A stretch of DNA of 27,616 nucleotides from the NCBI GenBank assembly GCA_037147235.1, contig JBAWVO010000052.1, positions 1 to 27,616 on the forward strand. Reading direction: 5' to 3'. Under the pieces are notes generated by a model. It did not search any database and was not told the DNA's origin. It saw only the letters and a list, made by a program, of their open reading frames with translations. The DNA comes from JANXQG01 sp037147235. GTDB taxonomy: Bacteria; Planctomycetota; Planctomycetia; Pirellulales; Thermoguttaceae. Of this stretch, positions 17,842 to 25,178 are shown piece by piece. How positions within the stretch are numbered: the stretch's first letter is position 1; every line of letters begins with the position of its first letter. A program made the translations under genes and the position numbers.

Positions 17842-17868
17842 GCGCAGACTTCCCAGTTTGACTACGAA

Positions 17869-18690
17869 CTACGGCTTCTCGAGAGGATTTTCTCGGCTGT
17901 AAAATCGCGACAAATTGATTCCACCGCGGATCTCCTCCTCAAGGAGTTTCAGGCGGCTATCAAGCCGTTCAATCTTTCGTTGCAAGGTGGGAATAAGCAT
18001 GCGATTGCTCTCCTCGGGCTTGGAACGGGGAACGGTCGGATAGCCTAGATGTCGGGCTAGCGCGGCAAAGAGGTAAAGCGGATCCTTCCGCCGGTTGGCC
18101 AGAGCGATGCGGCCCTCTTTTTCCCCGAAGAGGACCGGCTTCTCGATTTCGCCGCGAGTTTGCCGATAGTGCTCGCTGCGGAAGTACAACATGTCGCCCA
18201 GATCGATCAATCCGACTTGCTGACGAACCGTGAGAATCCACTCCCGCCAGTTCTCATCGTACATTTCATCGCCGGCAATCGCTTCCAGCCCGTGGTCGTA
18301 GCCGAGGCGATTGCGGCAGAGAGTTTCAAACTGAAAAAAAAAAAGGCCCTGGGGTGTCGGCGATTGGGTACGATATTCGGCCTCACGTTGCAGGATTTCC
18401 ATTCCGACGCGGAAGTCGAACTTTCCCTCGGGTCTTTCGCCTTCCGCCACGACAAAGGTCTGGAACGGCGTGAAATAATGCGGCAACTTGGCCATCGCGG
18501 TGGCAAAGCCCCCGGTCAGCCGCAATTCGCTCGCCATGAAATCGAGTGCGTAGAGCAACTGGCTTGTGGAGAGCACTTCCTGCTTGATGGCCTCCAGCAG
18601 TTCCTGCGTTGACATGCTCTGCTGCATCCGCTCCCGAAGTGTTCGGAAAAAGTAGGCCTGTTCAACGTATTCTTCGCGCGGCAGTGGCAT
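17869..18690 (-). CDS. Conserved hypothetical protein, mostly helical
   Basis: I do not recognise a named family for this 273-residue protein. It has no signal peptide or membrane segment. It begins MPLPREEYVEQAYFFRTLRERM, and its C-terminus (ESNRMLIPTLQRKIERLDSRLKLLEEEIRGGI, about 227-258) is a likely coiled coil. The mid-part has WREWILTVRQQVGLIDLGDMLYFRSEHY and a short basic/aromatic stretch. I recall similar proteins in planctomycetes, which suggests a lineage-specific cytoplasmic role, but no function can be stated. The coding strand contains a run of eleven T at 18334-18344, encoding Leu-Phe-Phe-Phe, a place where slippage or a sequencing error could change the frame. The frame stays open and family-like on both sides, so the gene is taken as intact. 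The gene is divergent from rsmG, with only 56 bases between them. Confidence 0.75.
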   Translation of the reverse strand: MPLPREEYVEQAYFFRTLRERMQQSMSTQELLEAIKQEVLSTSQLLYALDFMASELRLTGGFATAMAKLPHYFTPFQTFVVAEGERPEGKFDFRVGMEILQREAEYRTQSPTPQGLFFFQFETLCRNRLGYDHGLEAIAGDEMYDENWREWILTVRQQVGLIDLGDMLYFRSEHYRQTRGEIEKPVLFGEKEGRIALANRRKDPLYLFAALARHLGYPTVPRSKPEESNRMLIPTLQRKIERLDSRLKLLEEEIRGGINLSRFYSRENPLEKP

Positions 18691-18746
18691 CGTACAACAG
18701 GCTCAGGTAGTGTATGCTAAGGGATTAAATTCCATTCTACTTCTAA

Positions 18747-19412
18747 TTGAATTCCACCGTGAATCCCTCCGACGAAAATAATCTAGTCACCGCTCTTAAT
18801 CGACACAACATTGAACTTACGGCCGAAAAGACCGCCCGGCTCGATCAGTATTGCCAGTTGCTGTGGGATTGGAACAGCAAGATCAATCTCACCCGGCATA
18901 CCGATTTTGAGAAGTTTGTCGCGCGAGATTTGGTCGACAGCCTAGCTTTTGCCCGTTTTCTCACCCCAGGCGAGGCTGTTCTGGACGTTGGCACCGGCGG
19001 GGGGGTTCCGGGAGTGGTGCTGGCCATTTTGCGGGACGATTTGAAGATTTCGCTCTGCGAGTCGGTTGGCAAGAAGGCCCGAACGGTGGCCGACATTGTG
19101 GAGAAACTGGGGCTTTCGATCCCGGTACTCCACGCCCGAGCAGAAGACATTCTGGTTGACCAGCGTTTTGACACCTTGGTGATCCGTGCCGTGGCCCGGC
19201 TGAAGAAATTGCTGGAATGGTTCAAGCCGCATTGGACCTCCTTCGACCGGTTGCTCATTTTGAAAGGCCCCAGTTGGATCGACGAACGGGGCGAGGCGAG
19301 GCACTTTGGCCTGATGCACGGTTTGGCCCTGCGGAAGCTGGATTCCTACCCGTTGCCGGGCACGGAGTCGGAAAGCGTACTGTTGCAAATCAGCCCGATG
19401 AAAGCTACATAA
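18747..19412 (+). CDS. rsmG: 16S rRNA m7G527 methyltransferase RsmG
   Basis: RsmG (GidB) uses S-adenosylmethionine to methylate N7 of G527 in 16S rRNA, in the 530 loop of the small subunit. The 221 residues fit the family length. Hallmarks are WDWNSKINLTR (40-50), ARDLVDSL (59-66), the SAM-binding loop VLDVGTGGGVPGVVLAI (78-94), the acidic CES (104-106) after the second strand, and RAVA (147-150). The start is uncertain: TTG at 18747 and GTG at 18759 are both possible, and neither has a Shine-Dalgarno sequence. The stop codon ends one base before the stop of the convergent 58-residue membrane protein, so no terminator fits between them. It is cytoplasmic, and the usual gidA and parA/parB neighbours are absent here. 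Confidence 0.95.
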   Translation: MNSTVNPSDENNLVTALNRHNIELTAEKTARLDQYCQLLWDWNSKINLTRHTDFEKFVARDLVDSLAFARFLTPGEAVLDVGTGGGVPGVVLAILRDDLKISLCESVGKKARTVADIVEKLGLSIPVLHARAEDILVDQRFDTLVIRAVARLKKLLEWFKPHWTSFDRLLILKGPSWIDERGEARHFGLMHGLALRKLDSYPLPGTESESVLLQISPMKAT

Positions 19413-19413
19413 G

Positions 19414-19590
19414 TTACTGCATCGATACGAGATAGAGGAGGCCGATCACCAGTGCCATAAAGCCGGCGATCCATACGGCCACGCGGAAAGCGTGCGCAAG
19501 AATCGGCCCGACTTCCTCCTGACGCGTAGCGGCATAAACGAGACTTACGGAGACGATCAGCGGCAGGGCGAACCAAAAGCTACTGCTCAT
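19414..19590 (-). CDS. 58-residue membrane protein, two predicted helices
   Basis: This small gene encodes a 58-residue protein with two hydrophobic helices, FWFALPLIVSVSLVYAA (5-21) and VAVWIAGFMALVIGLLYLV (38-56), joined by a short charged loop (TRQEEVGPILAHAFR). The ATG overlaps the TGA of the upstream membrane-protein gene by four bases (19587-19590), and AGGAG-like sequence within that gene (cctcctc on the plus strand) precedes it. These facts argue for a real, coupled gene. The stop TAA (19414-19416) lies next to the rsmG stop. I know no named family. The simplest inference is a small subunit or partner of the co-encoded 204-residue membrane protein. Confidence 0.75.
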   Translation of the reverse strand: MSSSFWFALPLIVSVSLVYAATRQEEVGPILAHAFRVAVWIAGFMALVIGLLYLVSMQ

Positions 19591-20201
19591 GACTTTTCCT
19601 CCTCTTTGCCTGCATCCCGCTTGCCTTGAGGCGTTTCGTCTTCTTTCTTGGCGGACTCCGCAGGGACAGGTCCGCAGCAGGCATCATAGACGGCCAAGAT
19701 ATTGAGCAGGCCGGCAATCATCGTATAGACCGTGCCCATTTCAAAGTAACGAGGCAGCAACCGATTGATCCAGGCCAACGAAATCTGACTGGGTGGGGGC
19801 GATTCGTGAGGAGCAGCATTGTCCGCCGGATCGGGCAAGTGCAAAGCGGGTGGTGCCATAAAGCCATTCAAGATGGGTTTATCTTGCAGCTTCCATTGCA
19901 ACAGGGTCATGGGAACGGTGGGCAATCCAACCCCAATCTGGCAGAGCCATGGAAGACGCCAATCGTTCGTGCGGAACGAAAAATAGACCGCCCTGCCCCA
20001 ACCGACTTCCTTGCTGCCGCCAAGGTAGAGGCCGTAAAGGAACGTTCCCAGGATACATATAGCAAACAAAGCCCCCTTGGCATTCCTTCCCTGGTAAAAA
20101 TGCCCAAGTCCAGGAATCAACCACGCAAGAACCCCGGCTACCAGGGGGTCTTTAAGCTGAATCGACGGATCGTTGGGCTGAGAATCGTTGCTTTCTGCCA
20201 C
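19587..20201 (-). CDS. Membrane protein, DUF6677-like with TM2-type start
   Basis: The GTG at 20201 has AGGAG seven bases upstream. The 204-residue product starts with a polar tail, then DPLVAGVLAWLIPGLGHFYQGRNAKGALFAI (about 18-48). This is the pattern of TM2-like domains and of the planctomycete DUF6677 family, to which I assign it tentatively. Further hydrophobic segments lie at about 44-62, 82-100 and 155-175 (FEMGTVYTMIAGLLNILAVYDACC). The C-terminus (PAESAKKEDETPQGKRDAGKEEEKS) is charged and cytoplasmic in character. The function is unknown; the family is repeatedly found as a small integral membrane protein. The gene is first in a two-gene operon with the 58-residue membrane protein. 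Confidence 0.75.
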   Translation of the reverse strand: MAESNDSQPNDPSIQLKDPLVAGVLAWLIPGLGHFYQGRNAKGALFAICILGTFLYGLYLGGSKEVGWGRAVYFSFRTNDWRLPWLCQIGVGLPTVPMTLLQWKLQDKPILNGFMAPPALHLPDPADNAAPHESPPPSQISLAWINRLLPRYFEMGTVYTMIAGLLNILAVYDACCGPVPAESAKKEDETPQGKRDAGKEEEKS

Positions 20202-20307
20202 AAGTGACTCCTGATGACCAATCTCGAACTAAACGAAAAATCGTATCGACCGCCCATGATGTGGGAGGATGCCAAAAAGCAGGCTCTTCCGAATCCGTAA
20301 ACCTTGA

Positions 20308-20336
20308 ATTCTACCCCCTCGCGAAGACTTTACCAA
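20308..20336 (-). promoter_or_regulatory. Sigma70-like promoter for DUF6677-like operon
   Basis: On the minus strand TTGGTA (20331-20336) and TAGAAT (20308-20313) are spaced by 17 bases. The -10 box is the same TAGAAT used before the giant gene. Confidence 0.4.
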
Positions 20337-20417
20337 GGGGACCATGAACTCGTCAAGCCGCGTACGGGAGAGGGGGAGTTATTTTCGGCCGTGGCCATGC
20401 GTAGGGCGTGGTGTGCA

Positions 20418-20447
20418 TTGAGGATGCTAATCTGTAACGATTATAAT
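20418..20447 (+). promoter_or_regulatory. Sigma70-like promoter for porin gene
   Basis: TTGAGG (20418-20423) and a perfect TATAAT (20442-20447) are spaced by 18 bases. Transcription would start near 20454, giving a porin leader of about 185 bases. Confidence 0.5.
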
Positions 20448-20569
20448 GAAACTTCCAGCTCCGACCGGATAAATTCGCCATGCAAGGACGGATTAACTCT
20501 GGTCTAATCGAGTTTTACCCAAGATTCATTCGACATCTATTCCTAGTACAAGCGATGTGCGGATTGTGG

Positions 20570-20611
20570 TGAGCGAGCGCAGAATGACCGATGGTCGGTT
20601 TTTTCCGCTCA
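20570..20611 (+). promoter_or_regulatory. Nested hairpin with T-run in porin leader
   Basis: TGAGCG (20570-20575) pairs with CGCTCA (20606-20611). Inside it ACCGA (20587-20591) pairs with TCGGT (20595-20599), which is followed by six T (20599-20604). The inner hairpin resembles a weak intrinsic terminator, and the outer stem would sequester its T-run. It could act as an attenuator or as the 3' end of a small leader RNA of about 150 bases. Confidence 0.35.
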
Positions 20612-20638
20612 TTAGGAATTTTTTGAAAGGGGTATCTC

Positions 20639-22201
20639 ATGCACGGATGTATGACTCGACGGCTGGCTTGGGCGCTAGCTTTGGCGGTCACTTGCGGCAC
20701 TAGTGTGGCGCGTGGCCAACAGTATGAGGCACAGGTAGTGCCTGGCCCGGCCGGTTATGCCGCGGTCCAAACTCCGGTCGTTCAGCAGGTTTCCGCAATG
20801 GAAGCTGCCGACGGCAACAGCAAGTTGGCTGCTGACGTGGCTGACCTGAAGAAGCAACTCAAGGAAATGAAGGACAAGGAAACCGCGGCCAAGGCCAAGG
20901 TTCCCATGTCGCCCCAGATCGGCGGCATGATCCAGATGGATGCCGCCACGTTCAGCCAGCAGGGTGCCAGCGTCGCCAACTACGGCACTGTCCAGAACGG
21001 TTTTGAGTTTCGCCGTGCCCGACTCTCGGCCGCCGGCGAAGGCTGGAATGTCATCGACTACAAGATTGAAATGGACTTCGCCGTCCTAGCTTCCGGCGGT
21101 GCCGGCGGCGTCACCAGCGGAACTCTCGCGGGATATGTCAAGCCGCTTGAGCAGGTCGACATGAAGGACTGTTACATCACCATCAAGGAATTGCCCTTGC
21201 TTGGCAATGTCCGGATGGGCCATATCAAGGAGCCGTTCGGACTGGAACAACAGACCAGCGACCGCTTCAGCACCTTCATGGAACGTTCAATCGCCGACGA
21301 AGGGGCGTTGGTTCCGGCTCGGCAGAACGGCGTGTTGGCCTTCAACTGGATGGAAGGTGAACGAGCTACCTGGGCCGCAGGCATCTTCCGCACGAATGTC
21401 GTAGCACCTCCCGACTTCATCAACTGGGGCAACGCCGGCAACATGTCGGCCACCGGCCGCGTAACCTGCCTGCCGTGGTACGACGAGGCAACCGAAGGCC
21501 GCGGCCTGCTCCACATCGGCCTCGCCAGCAGCTACCGCGACATGGGCACCTCACCTCCCGGGGCTAGCGGCCTCAACGTGTTCGGGATGGCCGCCCGTCC
21601 TGAAGCCCACTTGGCACCGAAGGTCGTCGGCGTGACGGGTGGGAACAGAGGTATGCCTAACGTCATCGATTACAAATTGATCGGCACGGAACTGGCTTAT
21701 GTCTATGGTCCGCTCTCGTTTCAGACGGAGTACTACGGTGCGTTCATGAATCTCCTTAACGGAGGCGCGGCCGATTCGTACGTCAGCGGTGGCTATGCGT
21801 ATGTCAGCTACTTCCTGACGGGCGAGAATCGTCCCTATAATAAGAAGGCTGGCTGCTTTGACCGCCTGAAGCCCTACGAGAATTTCTTCCGCGTCAGCGA
21901 TGAGGATGGCTGCGTTCAGACCGGCATCGGCGCGTGGGAAGTGGGCTACCGCTATTCGTGGCTCGATCTCAACGACGGCAGCACCGCCAATGCGTTCCAA
22001 GGTGGCTTGGCCATCGACCACACGCTCGGCCTGAACTGGTATCTCAACCCGAACCTGCGATTGATGTGGAACTATGTCCACTCGACCGACACGCCGGGGG
22101 TCAATACGGCGAACAGCATCAGCACGGGTACGCTCAACGTTGGTAATACCGGCAAGGGTTATCTGGATACGTTTGAAATGCGGGCTGCGCTCGATTTCTA
22201 A
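20639..22201 (+). CDS. OprP/OprO-family outer-membrane porin
   Basis: This 520-residue outer-membrane protein has a signal peptide at about 1-26 (ending ARG|QQ) and a short coiled-coil region, LAADVADLKKQLKEMKDK (63-80). Such a coiled coil is common in planctomycete and cyanobacterial porins and probably anchors the trimer to the wall. A beta-barrel follows: GFEFRRARLSAAGEGWNVIDYKIEMDF, then IKEPFGLEQQTSDRFSTFMERS, the signature region of phosphate-selective porins. It ends in ALDF, an aromatic C-terminal residue as needed for BAM recognition. The family forms anion- or phosphate-selective channels, but selectivity here is unproven. GAAAGGGG precedes the ATG by eight bases. A strong GC hairpin follows the gene at 22251-22278. 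Confidence 0.88.
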   Translation: MHGCMTRRLAWALALAVTCGTSVARGQQYEAQVVPGPAGYAAVQTPVVQQVSAMEAADGNSKLAADVADLKKQLKEMKDKETAAKAKVPMSPQIGGMIQMDAATFSQQGASVANYGTVQNGFEFRRARLSAAGEGWNVIDYKIEMDFAVLASGGAGGVTSGTLAGYVKPLEQVDMKDCYITIKELPLLGNVRMGHIKEPFGLEQQTSDRFSTFMERSIADEGALVPARQNGVLAFNWMEGERATWAAGIFRTNVVAPPDFINWGNAGNMSATGRVTCLPWYDEATEGRGLLHIGLASSYRDMGTSPPGASGLNVFGMAARPEAHLAPKVVGVTGGNRGMPNVIDYKLIGTELAYVYGPLSFQTEYYGAFMNLLNGGAADSYVSGGYAYVSYFLTGENRPYNKKAGCFDRLKPYENFFRVSDEDGCVQTGIGAWEVGYRYSWLDLNDGSTANAFQGGLAIDHTLGLNWYLNPNLRLMWNYVHSTDTPGVNTANSISTGTLNVGNTGKGYLDTFEMRAALDF

Positions 22202-22250
22202 GCGATCGATGGATGCCTCTCCCACCCCAGGCGGAAGAGGGAACGATCAT

Positions 22251-22278
22251 GCAGGGCCGCCCGTCGCGGCGGCCCTGC
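22251..22278 (+). terminator. Strong GC hairpin after porin gene
   Basis: GCAGGGCCGCC (22251-22261) pairs perfectly with GGCGGCCCTGC (22268-22278) around a six-base loop. No T-run follows, so it may be a processing or mRNA-stabilising stem rather than a full intrinsic terminator. Confidence 0.6.
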
Positions 22279-22366
22279 GATAACGCTCAAAACGAACTTT
22301 CCAACAGTCTAAGACAGTAATCAAACGGCGAGCTCCTCGCGGAGTCGCCATTAAGGAGACGAAAAA

Positions 22367-23029
22367 ATGAGAACTTCGATGCTCGCATTGGCGGCCAGCC
22401 TATTGATGGCCGCCCCCGCCTGGGCCGGAGAGTGCGGCTGTGACTCAGCCACCAGCGGTCCCGTGGAAACTTGCGGTTCGGCCAATTGCTGCGCCCATTG
22501 TGGGCGGAACTGCGGTTGCGATAAGTACTGCAAGGTCGTGCCCTACGTCAAGGAAGTCAAGAAGACGGTTTGGGTGGTAAAGTGTGAAGACTACTGCCCC
22601 AGCCTGCCCGGCAGCCCCTTTGGCGATCGCTGCGGTTGTGGTGATTCCAACGGCTGCGGCACATGCAATTCCGAGGGCTGTGCGGCTGAATCGACCTGCG
22701 CCGCCTGTGGCGGCAAGGGGTGCGACGGTTGCTGCAAGAAAGATCCCTGTGCGATCGAGCAGGGCAAGAAGCAGACTCCGCCCAAATGTGGCCGCGTACA
22801 CACCAAGAAGGTTTTGACGAAGAAAGAGATCGTCTGCAAGGTGCCTTCTTACAAGTGCGTCGTGGTCTATGGTTGTGGCAGTTGTGGCGAGAGCGGTGCT
22901 CCCGCTTCCGTGCCGAGCAATGTCGCGCCGAACCCGGCCGCTCCGGCTCCCAGCCCGAGCAAGGGCCTGCCGCCGCCGCCGAAGGTGACGGAGCTGACGC
23001 CTCGGTTGCCGGATCTGAGTCGCTTCTAA
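22367..23029 (+). CDS. Cysteine-rich secreted protein, planctomycete type
   Basis: This 220-residue protein has a signal peptide ending at AWA|GE (residue 20) and 27 cysteines, many as CXC, CC or CXXC (for example CGCGDSNGCGTC). Around them lie KYCKVVPYVKEVKKTVWVVKCEDYC and later CGRVHTKKVLTKKEIVCKVPSYKCVVVYGC. I recall similar proteins only from planctomycetes. The tail (about 178-210) is Pro, Ala and Ser rich. Dense disulphide bonding in the periplasm or envelope is likely, and metal binding by the cysteine pairs is an alternative. An ideal AAGGAGA precedes the ATG by seven bases and a strong intrinsic terminator follows, which suggests high expression. No enzyme function can be inferred. 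Confidence 0.8.
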   Translation: MRTSMLALAASLLMAAPAWAGECGCDSATSGPVETCGSANCCAHCGRNCGCDKYCKVVPYVKEVKKTVWVVKCEDYCPSLPGSPFGDRCGCGDSNGCGTCNSEGCAAESTCAACGGKGCDGCCKKDPCAIEQGKKQTPPKCGRVHTKKVLTKKEIVCKVPSYKCVVVYGCGSCGESGAPASVPSNVAPNPAAPAPSPSKGLPPPPKVTELTPRLPDLSRF

Positions 23030-23050
23030 TAAGGTGCAGCTAACGACTTA

Positions 23051-23092
23051 AAGGGCATGGCCTCGGGTTGATCCGAGCCATGCCCTTGTTTT
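23051..23092 (+). terminator. Intrinsic terminator after cysteine-rich gene
   Basis: A 15-bp stem with one bulged base (23051-23066 pairing with 23073-23087) starts AAGGGCATGGC and ends GCCATGCCCTT. It is followed by GTTTTATT. This is the clearest intrinsic terminator in the window. Confidence 0.85.
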
Positions 23093-23172
23093 ATTCCCTT
23101 GTTGTGGCCGGTCTCTGACCGAGCCACGCCACCGACCGAAGGTCTCCCGGATCGAAGTGTAGCGGTCAGTTC

Positions 23173-23281
23173 TTAGGATTGGCGCATCAATAACCGTCGT
23201 GTTTGCCCACTCGCCAAGCGGACGGCACACGGAGTGTGCCTGCTACTTTTCTTGCGACACTTATTTATGCGCCGATCCTTA
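23173..23281 (+). mobile_element. MITE-like inverted-repeat element, copy 1
   Basis: The element core (23176-23278, 103 bases) begins GGATTGGCGCATCAATAA and ends TTATTTATGCGCCGATCC, and is flanked by TTA on both sides. The centre holds the palindrome GGCACACGGAGTGTGCC (23224-23240). No coding capacity. Its right-hand TTA is shared with copy 2. Relative to the other copies it lacks a few bases before the central palindrome and its left end has diverged. Confidence 0.75.
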
Positions 23282-23394
23282 GGATCGGCGCATAAATAAC
23301 TGTCGTGTTTTGCCCACTCGCCGAGCGGGGACGGACGGCACACGGAGTGTGCCTGCTACTTTTCTTGCGACACTTATTTCTGTGCCGATCCTTA
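23279..23394 (+). mobile_element. MITE-like inverted-repeat element, copy 2
   Basis: The core (23282-23391, 110 bases) begins GGATCGGCGCATAAATAA and ends TTATTTCTGTGCCGATCC. TTA lies at 23279-23281 and at 23392-23394; the latter is the TAA stop codon of the 78-residue minus-strand gene. The central palindrome is at 23337-23353. Together with the right end of copy 1, its left end forms a perfect hairpin with 18-bp arms and TTA as the loop (23261-23299). Confidence 0.8.
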
Positions 23395-23628
23395 GCGGGG
23401 CGGGAGCCACTTGTTCTTGGGCTTAGGTTTTCGGTCGTGCGTCAGAAAAGATTCAGCAAGTGCGATGCAGCCGTCCAGCTCTCCATCATATTGTTCGGCC
23501 ACAAAGTCCTTTGCCAATTCCGAACGGCCCCCCACCGGGAGACAACCGTAAGTATCTTTCCAGATGACACCGAATTCGTCGTCGGTGATCTTACTCAACA
23601 TCGATTCCAGGATATCTCGCTTTAGCAT
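23392..23628 (-). CDS. Small acidic hypothetical protein
   Basis: This 78-residue protein has an ATG preceded by AAGGA seven bases upstream, which supports a real gene. It begins MLKRDILESMLSKITDDEFGVIWKD and continues with a predicted helix-rich acidic middle (SELAKDFVAEQYDGELDGCIALAESFL). It ends in a basic, proline-containing tail (THDRKPKPKNKWLPPR). No signal peptide, membrane segment or known motif is visible. Its stop codon coincides with the TTA at the end of repeat-element copy 2, so the present C-terminus may be original or may have been set by the insertion. It converges on the cysteine-rich gene. The function is unknown. Confidence 0.6.
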   Translation of the reverse strand: MLKRDILESMLSKITDDEFGVIWKDTYGCLPVGGRSELAKDFVAEQYDGELDGCIALAESFLTHDRKPKPKNKWLPPR

Positions 23629-23723
23629 GGTCTGTCCTTCTTTGAGTTGGACTACACCGCCTCTTCAGCATGAAATCAGTATACACGGTCACGGGTTTAT
23701 TCGCAAGTGGCCTGGTAAATTGC

Positions 23724-23757
23724 AGAATCCGTTTCGTAAAACGGAATTTGTTCCGTT
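23724..23757. repeat. Related palindromes before MFS gene
   Basis: CCGTTT pairs with AAACGG (within 23730-23744), and AACGGAA TTTG TTCCGTT follows at 23740-23757. The second palindrome is a close relative of those at 6218-6274. It lies between the divergent small-protein and transporter genes. Confidence 0.5.
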
Positions 23758-23895
23758 GTCTTGCCTTTTCGGAAAACTATCGAGAGGGGGGGCATGAATT
23801 GAACAGCTATTGCGGTATCATGGTGATCTGACCGAACAGTTTTCCGGCGGGCACGACCCGCCCAACTCTCTGCAAACAATTTGAAGAATGTCTCG

Positions 23896-25158
23896 ATGAA
23901 CAAATCTTTTTTTGATAGTCGCTGGTTCATTGCCCTGGCGGGGACGGCACTGCAACTCTGCCTGGGAACCGTGTATGCCTGGAGCTACTTTCAGAAACCA
24001 CTGGCCGAAACGTATGGTTGGTCCAATGCCCAAGTGACATGGACATTCAGTCTGGCCATCTGCTGTCTGGGGCTTGCCGCAGCCTGGGGCGGACTGCAAC
24101 TTCCCCGACTTGGACCGCGACGATTAGCGATGATCGGCGGCGTTCTCTTCGGAGTTGGCCATCTCGTCGCCGCGCTTGCTCTGCACTGGAAGTGCCTCGT
24201 TCTGCTTTACCTTGGCTATGGGGTACTGGGCGGATGTGGCCTTGGGTTGGGGTATGTGACCCCGGTCGCCACCGTGGCTAAGTGGTTTCCCGACAAGAAA
24301 GGTCTGACAACAGGCATGGTGATCATGGGCTTCGGCTTCGGAGCCTTATTCATGAGCAAGCTATTTGTACCGCTGCTTGAGTGGGCGACCAGCGGAGACC
24401 TGGTCATGGTGTTTGCCTGGCTGGGAATCGGATTCCTGCTGAGTATCGTCAGCTTGGGTGCCGTACTGCGCAATCCGCCGCCGGGATTTTCCCCGGCTGG
24501 GGCATACGTGCTTCCAGCAGGTGTTGCTATCGTCGAGGGGCAGGTCTATCCGGGGCTTTTCAGTCGCCGCTTTGCCACGATGTGGCTGGTTTTTTTCACC
24601 AACATTCTGGCGGGAATATCGCTCCTCAGTTTTCTATCGCCGTTGTTTCAGAGTCTTTGGCAGAACCGAGACCCCGACCTATCCAAGGAGGCATTGGCTG
24701 CCTGCGGTGCGACGTTGATTGCCGTCAGTTCCCTGTTTAACGGCGCGGGGCGGATGTTGTGGGGTTGGCTCTCCGACCGCATCGGGCGCGTCCGTACGTT
24801 CCGGATCATGCTCGCCAGCCAGATTGTCGTCTTTGGCGTCCTGACGCAAGTCGGCAATCCCTGGCTGTTCGGTGGGCTGATATGTTACATCCTCCTCTGT
24901 TACGGTGGTGGTTTCGGAACAATGCCTTCCTTTGTACTCGACGTGTTTGGTCCGACGAAGATGCCGGTCATGTACGGAGCGATCCTCACGGCCTGGTCGG
25001 CCGCCGGGATCGTTGGTCCTCAACTCGTCGCGTTGATCAAGGATCATTATGCAACGCAACTTGCCCAGTACGCATTTCTGTGCAATGTCGCCGTTCTTTC
25101 CGTGGGACTCGTTTTGGCGAGTACGCTACGCGATGGTCACTCCGACGCTGTCGAGTAA
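23896..25158 (+). CDS. MFS transporter, OFA (oxalate/formate antiporter) type
   Basis: This 420-residue protein has twelve hydrophobic segments. The first helix, WFIALAGTALQLCLGTVYAWSYFQKPL, is typical of the OFA subfamily: a GTVYAWS signature followed by W...VTWTFSLAIC. The conserved MFS loop GRMLWGWLSDRIGRVRTFRIM lies after helix seven, and GGGFGTMPSFVLDVFG near helix ten also fits the subfamily. OFA members move oxalate, formate and other small monocarboxylates; the substrate here is not known. The ATG at 23896 was preferred to a TTG at 23881 because it fits the family N-terminus; neither has a clear Shine-Dalgarno sequence. Repeat-element copy 3 begins about 20 bases after the stop, between this gene and the convergent helicase gene. 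Confidence 0.88.
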   Translation: MNKSFFDSRWFIALAGTALQLCLGTVYAWSYFQKPLAETYGWSNAQVTWTFSLAICCLGLAAAWGGLQLPRLGPRRLAMIGGVLFGVGHLVAALALHWKCLVLLYLGYGVLGGCGLGLGYVTPVATVAKWFPDKKGLTTGMVIMGFGFGALFMSKLFVPLLEWATSGDLVMVFAWLGIGFLLSIVSLGAVLRNPPPGFSPAGAYVLPAGVAIVEGQVYPGLFSRRFATMWLVFFTNILAGISLLSFLSPLFQSLWQNRDPDLSKEALAACGATLIAVSSLFNGAGRMLWGWLSDRIGRVRTFRIMLASQIVVFGVLTQVGNPWLFGGLICYILLCYGGGFGTMPSFVLDVFGPTKMPVMYGAILTAWSAAGIVGPQLVALIKDHYATQLAQYAFLCNVAVLSVGLVLASTLRDGHSDAVE

Positions 25159-25178
25159 GACACGACACCGGAGGGATG

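Larger units (their letters stand above)
20202..20638. other. Divergent intergenic region with two promoters
   Basis: This 437-base spacer separates the DUF6677-like operon (minus) from the porin gene (plus). It holds a promoter in each direction and a nested hairpin with a T-run in the porin leader. No coding frame with a ribosome binding site was convincing, although a weak 67-codon frame (20304-20507) is present. Confidence 0.5.

Noticed and set aside
23173..23394. Possible CRISPR array
   Set aside because: Only two adjacent units of about 110 bases with inverted ends are present; there are no short regular repeats with unique spacers and no cas genes.
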